Origin: Candidatus Albibeggiatoa sp. nov. BB20
GTDB taxonomy: Bacteria > Pseudomonadota > Gammaproteobacteria > Beggiatoales > Beggiatoaceae
DNA: 18,743 nt
NCBI GenBank assembly: GCA_016744725.1
Contig: JADGDW010000090.1
Coordinates: 1-18,743, forward strand
Direction of reading: 5' to 3'
The position numbers and the translations under genes were made by a program. Numbering within the stretch: the stretch's first letter is position 1; the number at the start of each line of letters is the position of its first letter. Under the pieces are notes generated by a model. That model saw only the letters and a list, made by a program, of their open reading frames with translations. It was not told where the DNA came from and did no database searches. This document shows positions 7,201 through 12,891 of the stretch, in pieces.

Positions 7201-9725
7201 ATCGCAGTGATTTGAATCTGTCCCTGTCCATCAGCAATTTGTGGGCTGTTACTAACAATCAGTTCAATTGCAGTCACATCAGGATTAATTCCTGTTGCAA
7301 AAAAACGGACTTGGCTATTATTACTGGTTAAATTACCTGTGATGGCTTGTAAGCTAATTGGGTCTGAATTGGTACTGATTAAACCCACTTCGGCGCGACC
7401 ATTCTCATTTGTCACAGCGGGTGAACCTTGTAAAAAGCCAGAGCCTTCCGTAATTTGAAAATTAACAGGAATCCCTTGAATTGCTGCACCATTGCTATCG
7501 GTCACAATTGCCGTCATTGCGGTGGCGGTACTACCATCTGCTGTGCCATTAGCAGATTCAGGAATTAAACTGATGCTTGCGCCAAAATATAACGGAATAG
7601 TCTGTTGTGCGGTGTCTGCATTAGCGGTAATTTGCACATTGCGATTGGCTTTGACCCGAGTTGAGGCTTCTCCATCAGCATTAGTTTGCGCACTAAGTGG
7701 GTTGATTGTCGCATCATCACCACTAAAATTAATCACTTGACCTGCAACAGGTAAACCATTGTTATCGATTACTCGTGCAATCACAATCGCAGTGTCATTT
7801 GAGCCTAATAAATTGCTACTACTGCTCAGTGCTAAAGTACGATTCTCACCAAAGGCGGCATTAAAATTGACTTTGGCTTGTGTCTCAATTGCGCCACTGG
7901 CAGCTTTTACCGTTACTTGTCCACCATCGCTCTGCACATCATTCACGGTTACTGAAGCCACACCATCATTACCCGTCAATACTTGATTACTGCTTAAGGT
8001 CTCATTATTATTGCCAACAAAACTAAAATTAATTGGCTGTCCCACAATCGCAGTTTGATTGACATCTTTTAAAATTGCACTCAATGTCGATGTCGTTACC
8101 GCATTGGATTCACTGGGTAGTAAGGTTAAATTTGCCCCAAAATATAAATTCAATTGCTGTTCAAATTGACCACTGGTTGCAGTAACAGTAACATTTTCTG
8201 CTTTGCTATTAGAGATTTGAAACCGAGCTTGTCCCGTTGCATCAGTCGTCTGTGGCACATTTTTAGTTTTGGCTGTACCTGTCACTTGTACGGAAAAATT
8301 TGCACCTGCTAATGGAATCGGATCAGTTTTTCCCTGATATAAAGTTAAGGTTAAATTTGCACTCTGATTGGTTGCCAAAGCCGTATTGTCTGTGTTTAAT
8401 ACCAGCCCATCAGCTGGAGCAATAAAGGTGATTTCTTGCGCTTGACCACGAACACCGCCTGCGATTGGGGTCACGTCAAATATTTCAGCTAGGGTACTGG
8501 TGACACTAGTCGTAAAATGGCCGCTTTCATTGGTCAGCCCACTTAAAGTAGCAAAAATCGCGGTATCAGACTGAGGCGATAAATTAATTTGCACATTAGG
8601 AATCAAATCACCTTGGCTGTCTCGAGCAGTCACGTCCAATAACACAGTTGATGTACCATCAGCGCGTTGAAAATTATTAGTGACGGTTAAATTAATCGTA
8701 TCGACTCGACCGTCAGTTAAGCTATTCACAAAAGTTAAACGCACCACTTCACTATTGACTGTACTGGCTTGCGCATACACATCTAAGGTTTCAGGAATCG
8801 TATTTGTAATAGAGCTTGTGACAATACCTTGATTATTGGTTTGGCCACTGAATTGGCTAAAAATCGCTGTTTCAGAATTGCTATTAAAACCCAGCGTAAT
8901 ATTAGGAATTGGCGTGTTATTTTCGTCTCGAGCAATCGCTGTAAGATTAATCTCACTTTGTCCATTGGCAGGTTGATTATTATCACTGACTAATAAGATG
9001 ATTTTTGCAATATTGATATTGCCATCATTGAAACTCAACGAGACCTCAGGACTTTGCACCGAACCAGAACGGGCTAATACACGGAATGTTTGAGCGGTGT
9101 TACTGCTAATACTGGTGGTCAATATGCCTTGTTCATTAGTTGTGCCTGTAAACGGGGTTAAAATCACGGTATCCGAAGAACTAATAAAATCAATCGGAAT
9201 ATCTGGAATCGGCAAGTTATCCGTATTTCGAGCAATTGCAGTTAAGGTAATCGGCGTGCTGTTATTGGCTAGTTGGTTATTATTGTTGACTAATAAGGTG
9301 ATTTTGTTGACTTCAATTCCTTCAATAAAATTGACTGTGACAAACTCACTGGTTTTATTGCCTGCACTGGCACTGACTAAAAAGAATTCAATTTGAGTAT
9401 TGCTAATCACTGTGGTCAAAACCCCTTGAGCACTGGTTGTACCTGTAAAAGGAGTCAAAATAGCTGAATCAGATTGACTGCTGAAACTGATGGGGACATT
9501 GGCAATTGGATTGTTGTTACTATCGCGAGCGATTGCGGTTAAGGTGACGACTGCTTGTCCATCAGCTAATTGGTTATTGTCTTGAATCAATAAAACCACT
9601 TTGGCAACATTGGCTTGAATGATTTCATCTTCAGTTTGTGTCGTAGTAGATGAACCGCCACCACCACCGACGCAGGCAGTTAACATCAGTAACATTAACC
9701 ATCCAGTTATAATGCGTACAACCAT
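4212..9725 (-). CDS. Giant lipoprotein built of about 16 Ig-like (Big_1/invasin-type) modules with EF-hand-like loops
   Basis: I take the ATG at 9725 as start because AAGGGG lies 6 nt upstream; a TTG 7 codons earlier is also open. The 1837-residue product begins with a short hydrophobic signal and lipobox LTAC, giving a lipidated Cys18 and then a flexible Gly/Ser/Thr run; Val at +2 suggests outer-membrane sorting. Modules of 90-105 residues follow, each with the Big_1-like pattern of a strand ending in LTA or similar, a D-N-P-I turn, PI-F strand and G-(Q)-G-x-x-T strand. Residues about 40-440 are four tandem copies of one type. About 341-816 and 817-1310 are two copies of a five-module block. 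Three further modules reach about 1630, then three EF-hand-like loops (about 1642-1690) and a final domain. Besides Cys18 I see only two cysteines, 13 residues apart just before the EF-hand-like loops, which could form a disulfide. No autotransporter, intimin barrel or LPXTG anchor is visible. The likely role is a surface stalk or adhesin; the ligand is unknown. It stands alone with its own upstream region. Confidence 0.88.
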   Translation of the reverse strand: MVVRIITGWLMLLMLTACVGGGGGSSTTTQTEDEIIQANVAKVVLLIQDNNQLADGQAVVTLTAIARDSNNNPIANVPISFSSQSDSAILTPFTGTTSAQGVLTTVISNTQIEFFLVSASAGNKTSEFVTVNFIEGIEVNKITLLVNNNNQLANNSTPITLTAIARNTDNLPIPDIPIDFISSSDTVILTPFTGTTNEQGILTTSISSNTAQTFRVLARSGSVQSPEVSLSFNDGNINIAKIILLVSDNNQPANGQSEINLTAIARDENNTPIPNITLGFNSNSETAIFSQFSGQTNNQGIVTSSITNTIPETLDVYAQASTVNSEVVRLTFVNSLTDGRVDTINLTVTNNFQRADGTSTVLLDVTARDSQGDLIPNVQINLSPQSDTAIFATLSGLTNESGHFTTSVTSTLAEIFDVTPIAGGVRGQAQEITFIAPADGLVLNTDNTALATNQSANLTLTLYQGKTDPIPLAGANFSVQVTGTAKTKNVPQTTDATGQARFQISNSKAENVTVTATSGQFEQQLNLYFGANLTLLPSESNAVTTSTLSAILKDVNQTAIVGQPINFSFVGNNNETLSSNQVLTGNDGVASVTVNDVQSDGGQVTVKAASGAIETQAKVNFNAAFGENRTLALSSSSNLLGSNDTAIVIARVIDNNGLPVAGQVINFSGDDATINPLSAQTNADGEASTRVKANRNVQITANADTAQQTIPLYFGASISLIPESANGTADGSTATAMTAIVTDSNGAAIQGIPVNFQITEGSGFLQGSPAVTNENGRAEVGLISTNSDPISLQAITGNLTSNNSQVRFFATGINPDVTAIELIVSNSPQIADGQGQIQITAIVRDANNQALVGIPINFVSSSNSAFFSAISGVSAENGRFSSTVTNNVVEEFSVTANAGGTSSAPASLVFNALAVNNISIQTSETVLNLQDQVAVTVALFNNVQDSQQALANTPFTASISGNATLNDVPERTDNNGQARFTVINNTVENVTLTVVSGTTLQSVDLYFGSSLVLLPNVSTVSSETVLTALLKDGNNTPLDNETIRFSFAASNNETLSPTEAVTNSQGVATVSITDLNNDGGSALVQALRGSLNAQAQVNFTTQLANGSRLLISAPNQIIPVDKQADVIAQMTNELGQALSNQFVIFSATTQDNNITDVSLDPARGSTDATGQIQTKVSSSKAQNINVTAQVSSINQTIPIYFGAKLSLSPLQASVAADAELSAIMIVTITDAFNTPIPNVQVNFNYYFDVNEDETFTEEELQNTLTVLSNELGQAVMNIQSTQQGKGQVIANAGLLDSVSASIEFTELPPQRIILSAEKQDLTLTEQTQIIATVVDKYGNPVQGENVAFSANTGTIGGEAISAENGQAQVNYAASTKAGTAVITARINDEISSILNLNIQSGDAGAIEVSNIEPRELGVLGSGTAQTTTIEFTVKDNAGNPVDGRTVQFSLGDTGLSGGESLIFNSAISSNGVVSTILRTGVVSGTVDVIASVKDSDATAIARIPIVSNTPDARHLSLAAEYLNIAGGVQFGLEDTVTAYVGDRYGNVVASDTSVSFITEGGLIGQSVGQAFTTTTVLGRASAILQSAAPTTPNLGGVPFISTIGYECNLPFSLISGASQSMCGNPGFVTVIAYTTGSESYTDLNGNGQYDANEPFEDLTEPYIDANDNGQFDEGEIYVDVNQNSRFTIQNGQFESNTTIWTATQFLFSDRTQIPTITPNSFDIPNDGAQQFIVSGFDGLSLSDVYGNALVAGTKLTITTSGGVLGGAVGFEINDSVGRGLPEFSFILSSEPPDKDGVYPERKNVVITLSITAGDTNAGSAPGGNGDVILTIGGSINN
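4656..4802 (-). other. Three tandem EF-hand-like calcium loops near the C-terminus of the Ig lipoprotein
   Basis: Two loops fit the 12-residue D-x-N-x-N/D-G-x-x-D-x-x-E calcium pattern fully: DLNGNGQYDANE (4767-4802) and DANDNGQFDEGE (4701-4736). A third, DVNQNSRFTIQN (4656-4691), keeps the first ligands but has Thr at position 9 and Asn at 12. Such dockerin-like loops bind calcium and stiffen or fold extracellular domains in many secreted proteins. Calcium binding here is inferred from pattern only. Confidence 0.75.
5796..7277 (-). repeat. Second copy of a five-module Ig block
   Basis: This block runs in the same order as 7278-8705: a module opening VTAIELIV, a second ending in LYFGSSLVLLP, a third with LSPTEAVTNSQG, a fourth ending in IYFGAKLSLSP and a fifth. 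Equivalent landmarks are offset from the first copy by 1428 nt (module 1), about 1434 nt (first YFG) and about 1461 nt (second YFG). The copies are diverged at both DNA and protein level. Confidence 0.75.
5949..5984 (-). other. Single EF-hand-like loop inserted in one Ig module
   Basis: DVNEDETFTEEE matches the D-x-N-x-D-x-x-x-x-x-x-E ligand spacing, with Thr instead of Asp at position 9. It lies in the last module of the second five-module block; the paralogous module of the first block has a shorter, ligand-free loop at the same place. Confidence 0.6.
7278..8705 (-). repeat. First copy of a five-module Ig block
   Basis: It starts with the module VDTINLTV, which is also the fourth of the N-terminal tandem repeats, and proceeds through LYFGANLTLLP and LYFGASISLIP landmarks to the module that precedes VTAIELIV. 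The order and internal motifs, including NNETLS and SDGG/NDGG, are shared with 5796-7277. Confidence 0.75.
8410..9608 (-). repeat. Four tandem Ig-like modules of about 100 residues
   Basis: Modules begin at 9608 (VAKVVLLI), 9311 (VNKITLLV), 9011 (IAKIILLV) and 8705 (VDTINLTV), giving periods of 99, 100 and 102 residues. Each carries a near-constant LTAIARD-type strand and a G-T/Q-T-N/S-x-Q-G turn. Similarity is visible in the DNA too, but no long exact repeat is present. Confidence 0.85.
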
Positions 9726-9731
9726 CCTTGA

Positions 9732-9762
9732 CCCCTTACAATGCAAACAGTGCTATATATAG
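9732..9762 (-). promoter_or_regulatory. Ribosome binding site and -10-like box of the Ig lipoprotein gene
   Basis: On the minus strand AAGGGG (9737-9732) precedes the ATG at 9725 by 6 nt, a good Shine-Dalgarno site that decides the start. Upstream, the AT palindrome CTATATATAG (9762-9753) supplies a TATATA -10-like hexamer; the best -35 candidate is a weak TTGGTT (9780-9775) with a short spacer. The RBS is convincing; the promoter is a guess. Confidence 0.45.
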
Positions 9763-9906
9763 AAATGTATTTTAAACCAAGCTGATATGAATAAGAAAGG
9801 ACGTATTATAGATTTAATCTGTGGTGGGTTTGATATTTTAGGATGATGAACGGATTTCAAGACCGATAATCCTCAGCTTGAACAGTTCAAATAATCAAGT
9901 TCTCAT

Positions 9907-9947
9907 AAAAAAACCCTAGCTTGTTCATAAGAAGCATAGGGCTTTTT
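9907..9947 (-). terminator. Factor-independent terminator of the lpxA-end transcript
   Basis: CCCTAGCTT (9914-9922) pairs with AAGCATAGGG (9932-9941) with a single bulged A, giving a strong GC-containing stem. On the minus strand it is followed by a run of seven Ts (9913-9907). An A-run and T-run flank both sides, so it could also work in the other direction. It lies about 70 nt beyond the lpxA stop. Confidence 0.85.
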
Positions 9948-9978
9948 AAATAAAGACAATATGTAAATACTTTATTTA
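9947..9978. repeat. AT-rich 9-bp inverted repeat between lpxA stop and the terminator
   Basis: TAAATAAAG (9947-9955) and CTTTATTTA (9970-9978) are perfect reverse complements around a 14-nt loop. In the lpxA transcript it would form just before the terminator hairpin, and could protect the 3' end or be chance in AT-rich sequence. Confidence 0.45.
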
Positions 9979-10014
9979 GGCTAAAACTGATAACAACAAA
10001 TTTTACCCCAAAAA

Positions 10015-10812
10015 TTATCTGACAATACCTCGCGCTGAGCGTTTATCCAAAAATTCAATAAATCGATTCACTTCTGAACAGGTTTCAGCTAATTTAGTTA
10101 ATTCAATTAATGCTTCTTCTACAGTAAAGCCTTGTTTATAAATTATTTTATAGGCTTGGTATAAATTACGGATGATTTCAGAACTAAATCCATTACGCTT
10201 AAGTCCTTCTTTATTTAGGCCATAAGCTTCCGCACGATTACCCCAAACGGTAACATAAGGTGGCACATCTTTGAAAATAACTGAACCTGCACCCGAAAAA
10301 CTATAAATACCCATACTGCAAAATTGATGTACTAAACTAAATCCGCCTAAAATAACATAGTCATCAATCTGGACATGACCTGCGAGTGATGCCCCATTAG
10401 CAAAAATAGTATGATTTCCAACACGACAATCATGGGCAAAGTGCGTATACGCCATAATCCAGTTGTCATTGCCAATGCTTGTAATACCACCACCTTGTTC
10501 AGTACCACGGTTCATGGTGCAATATTCACGGATTTCATTATCGTCACCTATTTCAAGGAGCGTAGGCTCGCCCGCATATTTTTTATCTTGCGGATTCTCG
10601 CCCAATGAAGCAAATTGAGAAATGCGATTATTTTTACCAATACGGGTTGGCCCTTTAATCACAACATGCGAACCAATCTCGGTACCTGCATCAATCTGTA
10701 CATTTGCCTCAATAACAGAAAAAGGCCCGACTTGGACACTGCTATCCAATTCCGCCTTAGGGTCTATGATGGCTTGTGGGTGTATCAAGTTGGAATATCT
10801 CTTTTCATGCAC
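10015..10812 (-). CDS. lpxA: Acyl-[ACP]-UDP-N-acetylglucosamine O-acyltransferase
   Basis: LpxA catalyses the first step of lipid A synthesis, transferring a 3-hydroxyacyl chain from ACP to the 3-OH of UDP-GlcNAc in the cytoplasm. The 265-residue product has the hexapeptide-repeat left-handed beta-helix (IGSHVVIKGPTRIG, IGNDNWIM and similar), the catalytic His127 in the THFAHDC motif, and the conserved C-terminal helical part through NKEGLKRNGFSSE to the end RGIVR. The expected SFSG-x-GS segment that sets acyl length carries Ala. From the ATG at 10812 the gene overlaps fabZ by 28 nt, but no good Shine-Dalgarno precedes it. A TTG at 10788 that overlaps the fabZ TGA, with AAGAGA 9 nt upstream, is a real alternative giving 257 residues, close to the Pseudomonas length. 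It is the last gene of the cluster. Confidence 0.96.
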   Translation of the reverse strand: MHEKRYSNLIHPQAIIDPKAELDSSVQVGPFSVIEANVQIDAGTEIGSHVVIKGPTRIGKNNRISQFASLGENPQDKKYAGEPTLLEIGDDNEIREYCTMNRGTEQGGGITSIGNDNWIMAYTHFAHDCRVGNHTIFANGASLAGHVQIDDYVILGGFSLVHQFCSMGIYSFSGAGSVIFKDVPPYVTVWGNRAEAYGLNKEGLKRNGFSSEIIRNLYQAYKIIYKQGFTVEEALIELTKLAETCSEVNRFIEFLDKRSARGIVR

Positions 10813-11234
10813 ATCAAATCAGCAGTTGCAACTACTTTGCCATCTACAGTAGATGTGGCTTTATATTTCCACATACCGCGAGTAATGCGCGTTAATATCA
10901 CTTCAATCAATAATTGGTCACCTGGTTCTACAGGCTGTTTAAATCGGGCATTATCCACGCCGACCAAATAATACAGCGAGTTATCATCTGGTTGTGCTTC
11001 ACTGGTTTTAAATGCTAATACACCTGTTGCCTGTGCCATTGCTTCAATAATAAGCACTCCAGGCATGACTGCACGATGTGGAAAATGACCTTGAAAGTAT
11101 GGCTCATTAATAGACACATTTTTAATCGCGGTCAAAGACTCACCTAACGTATAATCAGTTACACGGTCAATCAATAAAAAAGGATAACGGTGTGGAAGAT
11201 GCTGAAAAATTTCATAAATATCCATTTTACTCAT
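10785..11234 (-). CDS. fabZ: 3-hydroxyacyl-[acyl-carrier-protein] dehydratase FabZ
   Basis: FabZ dehydrates 3-hydroxyacyl-ACP to trans-2-enoyl-ACP in type II fatty acid synthesis, so it competes with LpxA and LpxD for the same hydroxyacyl-ACP pool; their linkage fits that balance. The 149-residue product is full length for the family and shows the hot-dog fold signatures HRYPFLLIDRV, catalytic His50 in GHFPHRAVMPG and catalytic Glu64 in IIEAMAQATG. The ATG at 11234 has a weak GAAG upstream; a second ATG three codons on (MDIYEIF) is also possible. It starts 16 nt after lpxD and its 3' end overlaps the lpxA reading frame. Confidence 0.97.
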   Translation of the reverse strand: MSKMDIYEIFQHLPHRYPFLLIDRVTDYTLGESLTAIKNVSINEPYFQGHFPHRAVMPGVLIIEAMAQATGVLAFKTSEAQPDDNSLYYLVGVDNARFKQPVEPGDQLLIEVILTRITRGMWKYKATSTVDGKVVATADLMCMKRDIPT

Positions 11235-11250
11235 ATTGCTTCAGACACCC

Positions 11251-12288
11251 CTAAGTTGATGAAAATTTTGAGTTGTTTTTTAGGGTTTGTACACATTTTG
11301 CTATATCGTTGAGATGTTTAAATTGATGGAAGTTTCTACGCCAGCGTTGGCTGAGCTCTAATGGTGTGCCCGATGAATAAATCCCTGATTCTGTAATAGA
11401 TTGCAATACAATTGAGCCACCTGTCACTTGTACATTATCAGCAATTTCAATATGTCCTACAATACCCACACCACCTGCTATCATACAACAACGACCGATA
11501 TGGGTACTGCCAGCAATGCCGACGCAACCTGCAATTGCGGTATGTTCGCCAATAAATACGTTATGCGCAATCTGAATCTGGTTATCTAATTTTACACCGT
11601 TACTGATAATGGTATCTTCTAATGCGCCTCTATCAATCGTGGTATTTGCACCAATTTCGACATCATCGCCAATCGAAACCTTACCCAATTGTGGCACTTT
11701 CACCCATTGCCCTTTATTATTTGCCAAGCCAAACCCATCAGCACCAATCACAGCCCCGGAATGAATCACACAACGTTGACCAATTTGAGTTTGAGCATAT
11801 AAAGTCACATTAGCTGCCAAATGACTATGCGCACCAAGCCGCACATCCCGCCCAATCACACAACCTGCTCCTACTTCAACATGTTCATGAATATGAGTAC
11901 CTGCTTCAATGACCGCTTGTGCACCAATGCTAGCAGTTTCTGCCACATGAGCATCAGGGCTTACCCATGCAGTGGGATGAACACCAACATAAGATTTAGG
12001 GATAGGATTTAACAAACGCGCGGCATGAGCATAACCCAAATAAGGATTATCCATAACCAGTGCGGGTACAGGGCTATAGCTCAAATCTTTCTGTGAAACG
12101 ATCACTGCTGCCGCTTGGGTTTGAGTTAAGTCATCCCGGTACAGGCGATTAGAAAAAAAGCTAACTTCGTGCGCTGTAGCCTGCCTTAAACTCGCAATGC
12201 CTGAAATATTGACTTCAGAAGCATTGGTATCGTTTAATTGTGCGCCAATTTGAATTGCGAGTTGTGCAAGACTAATAGAAACCATCAT
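11251..12288 (-). CDS. lpxD: UDP-3-O-(3-hydroxyacyl)glucosamine N-acyltransferase
   Basis: LpxD adds the second 3-hydroxyacyl chain, on the 2-amino group of UDP-3-O-acyl-glucosamine, the third step of lipid A synthesis. The 345-residue product has the usual three parts: an N-terminal uridine-binding domain (about 1-105, with VMDNPYLGYAHAARLL), a hexapeptide left-handed beta-helix containing HSGAVIGADGFG and the catalytic His242 in QIAHNVFIG, and a short C-terminal helix after residue 315. Length and order match the family. The start has two adjacent ATGs (12288 and 12285) with only a weak AAG upstream. It lies 16 nt from skp and 16 nt from fabZ. Confidence 0.97.
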   Translation of the reverse strand: MMVSISLAQLAIQIGAQLNDTNASEVNISGIASLRQATAHEVSFFSNRLYRDDLTQTQAAAVIVSQKDLSYSPVPALVMDNPYLGYAHAARLLNPIPKSYVGVHPTAWVSPDAHVAETASIGAQAVIEAGTHIHEHVEVGAGCVIGRDVRLGAHSHLAANVTLYAQTQIGQRCVIHSGAVIGADGFGLANNKGQWVKVPQLGKVSIGDDVEIGANTTIDRGALEDTIISNGVKLDNQIQIAHNVFIGEHTAIAGCVGIAGSTHIGRCCMIAGGVGIVGHIEIADNVQVTGGSIVLQSITESGIYSSGTPLELSQRWRRNFHQFKHLNDIAKCVQTLKNNSKFSST

Positions 12289-12304
12289 CTTAACTTTAAT
12301 TAAA

Positions 12305-12814
12305 TTATTTAGAGCGAGCTAAGTTCTTTAAAACCTTGTTCGTAATATCAACTTTATCACTTGCCCATACAACACCATCGCTTAAGATCATGTCATAGCG
12401 TTCTTTTTTGGCAAGACGCTGAATTTCCTCAATAATTTTCTTCTGTAATTTATCTAATTCTTCATTGCGACGGATATTGTAATCTTCACGAAATTCATCT
12501 TGATGGCGTTGTAATTCACGGCGTTTTGAAATGATGTCACGTTCCAAATCACGGCGTTTGGATTCACTCATAATTGCGCCATCTTTAGCTAACTTCGAAT
12601 CTGCTTTGCTTAATTGCTGACGTAAAGCACCGATACGACGCTGCTTAGGCGCAAACTCTTTTTCTAAACGGGCATTGGCTGACTCAACCTGAGGTGCAGA
12701 TTCCATAATTTTCACCGCATTAACAAAACCAATTTTGATTTCTGCTGATGCGACTGAACTAAAGCCCCATAAGGCTAGAATCAAATATAAACTGTGTTTA
12801 GGTAATAAATTCAT
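12305..12814 (-). CDS. skp: OmpH/Skp family periplasmic chaperone
   Basis: Skp forms trimeric periplasmic cages that hold unfolded outer-membrane proteins on their way to BamA, encoded just upstream. I choose the ATG at 12814 because a GAG-type ribosome site stands about 8 nt before it; a GTG three codons earlier is open but poorly placed. The 169-residue product has a signal peptide with likely cleavage at ASA|EIKIG (24/25), the OmpH start IGFVNAVKIMESAP, a highly charged coiled-coil hairpin (about 40-125, the tentacles) and the C-terminal return strand AKKERYDMILSDGVVWAS. Length and gene order are typical. Confidence 0.94.
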   Translation of the reverse strand: MNLLPKHSLYLILALWGFSSVASAEIKIGFVNAVKIMESAPQVESANARLEKEFAPKQRRIGALRQQLSKADSKLAKDGAIMSESKRRDLERDIISKRRELQRHQDEFREDYNIRRNEELDKLQKKIIEEIQRLAKKERYDMILSDGVVWASDKVDITNKVLKNLARSK

Positions 12815-12891
12815 CGTTTCCACTCAAATTTTAAATAAATTAGTTCGTCGTATTATTTAACCATAAATGAACAAAAGATGCTGCTCTAAAT

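Larger units (their letters stand above)
9726..10014. other. Intergenic region between lpxA and the Ig lipoprotein gene
   Basis: Both flanking genes point leftwards, so this 289-nt stretch must hold the end of the lpx transcript and the promoter of the lipoprotein gene. It contains the terminator at 9907-9947, an AT-rich hairpin at 9947-9978, a small TTGAA-CAG-TTCAA hairpin near 9888-9900 and the RBS/-10 region at 9732-9762. No coding region was recognised. Confidence 0.6.

Noticed and set aside
5317..7986. Open plus-strand frames opposite the Ig lipoprotein gene (for example 5317-5532, 6538-6888, 7492-7986)
   Set aside because: They have no family motifs or ribosome sites and mirror the low-complexity codon use of the true gene on the other strand.
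4212..9725. Idea that the Ig-repeat gene is an intimin/invasin-type inverse autotransporter
   Set aside because: The N-terminus is a lipobox followed directly by Ig modules; there is no LysM domain or 12-stranded barrel.
4212..9725. Repeats in the Ig gene as a CRISPR-like or mobile-element array
   Set aside because: Periods of about 300 and 1430 nt are diverged, in frame and explained by protein modules; no short exact repeats with spacers.
10411..12012. Plus-strand frames opposite lpxA, fabZ and lpxD
   Set aside because: Antisense shadows of unmistakable lpx and fab genes; their translations look random.
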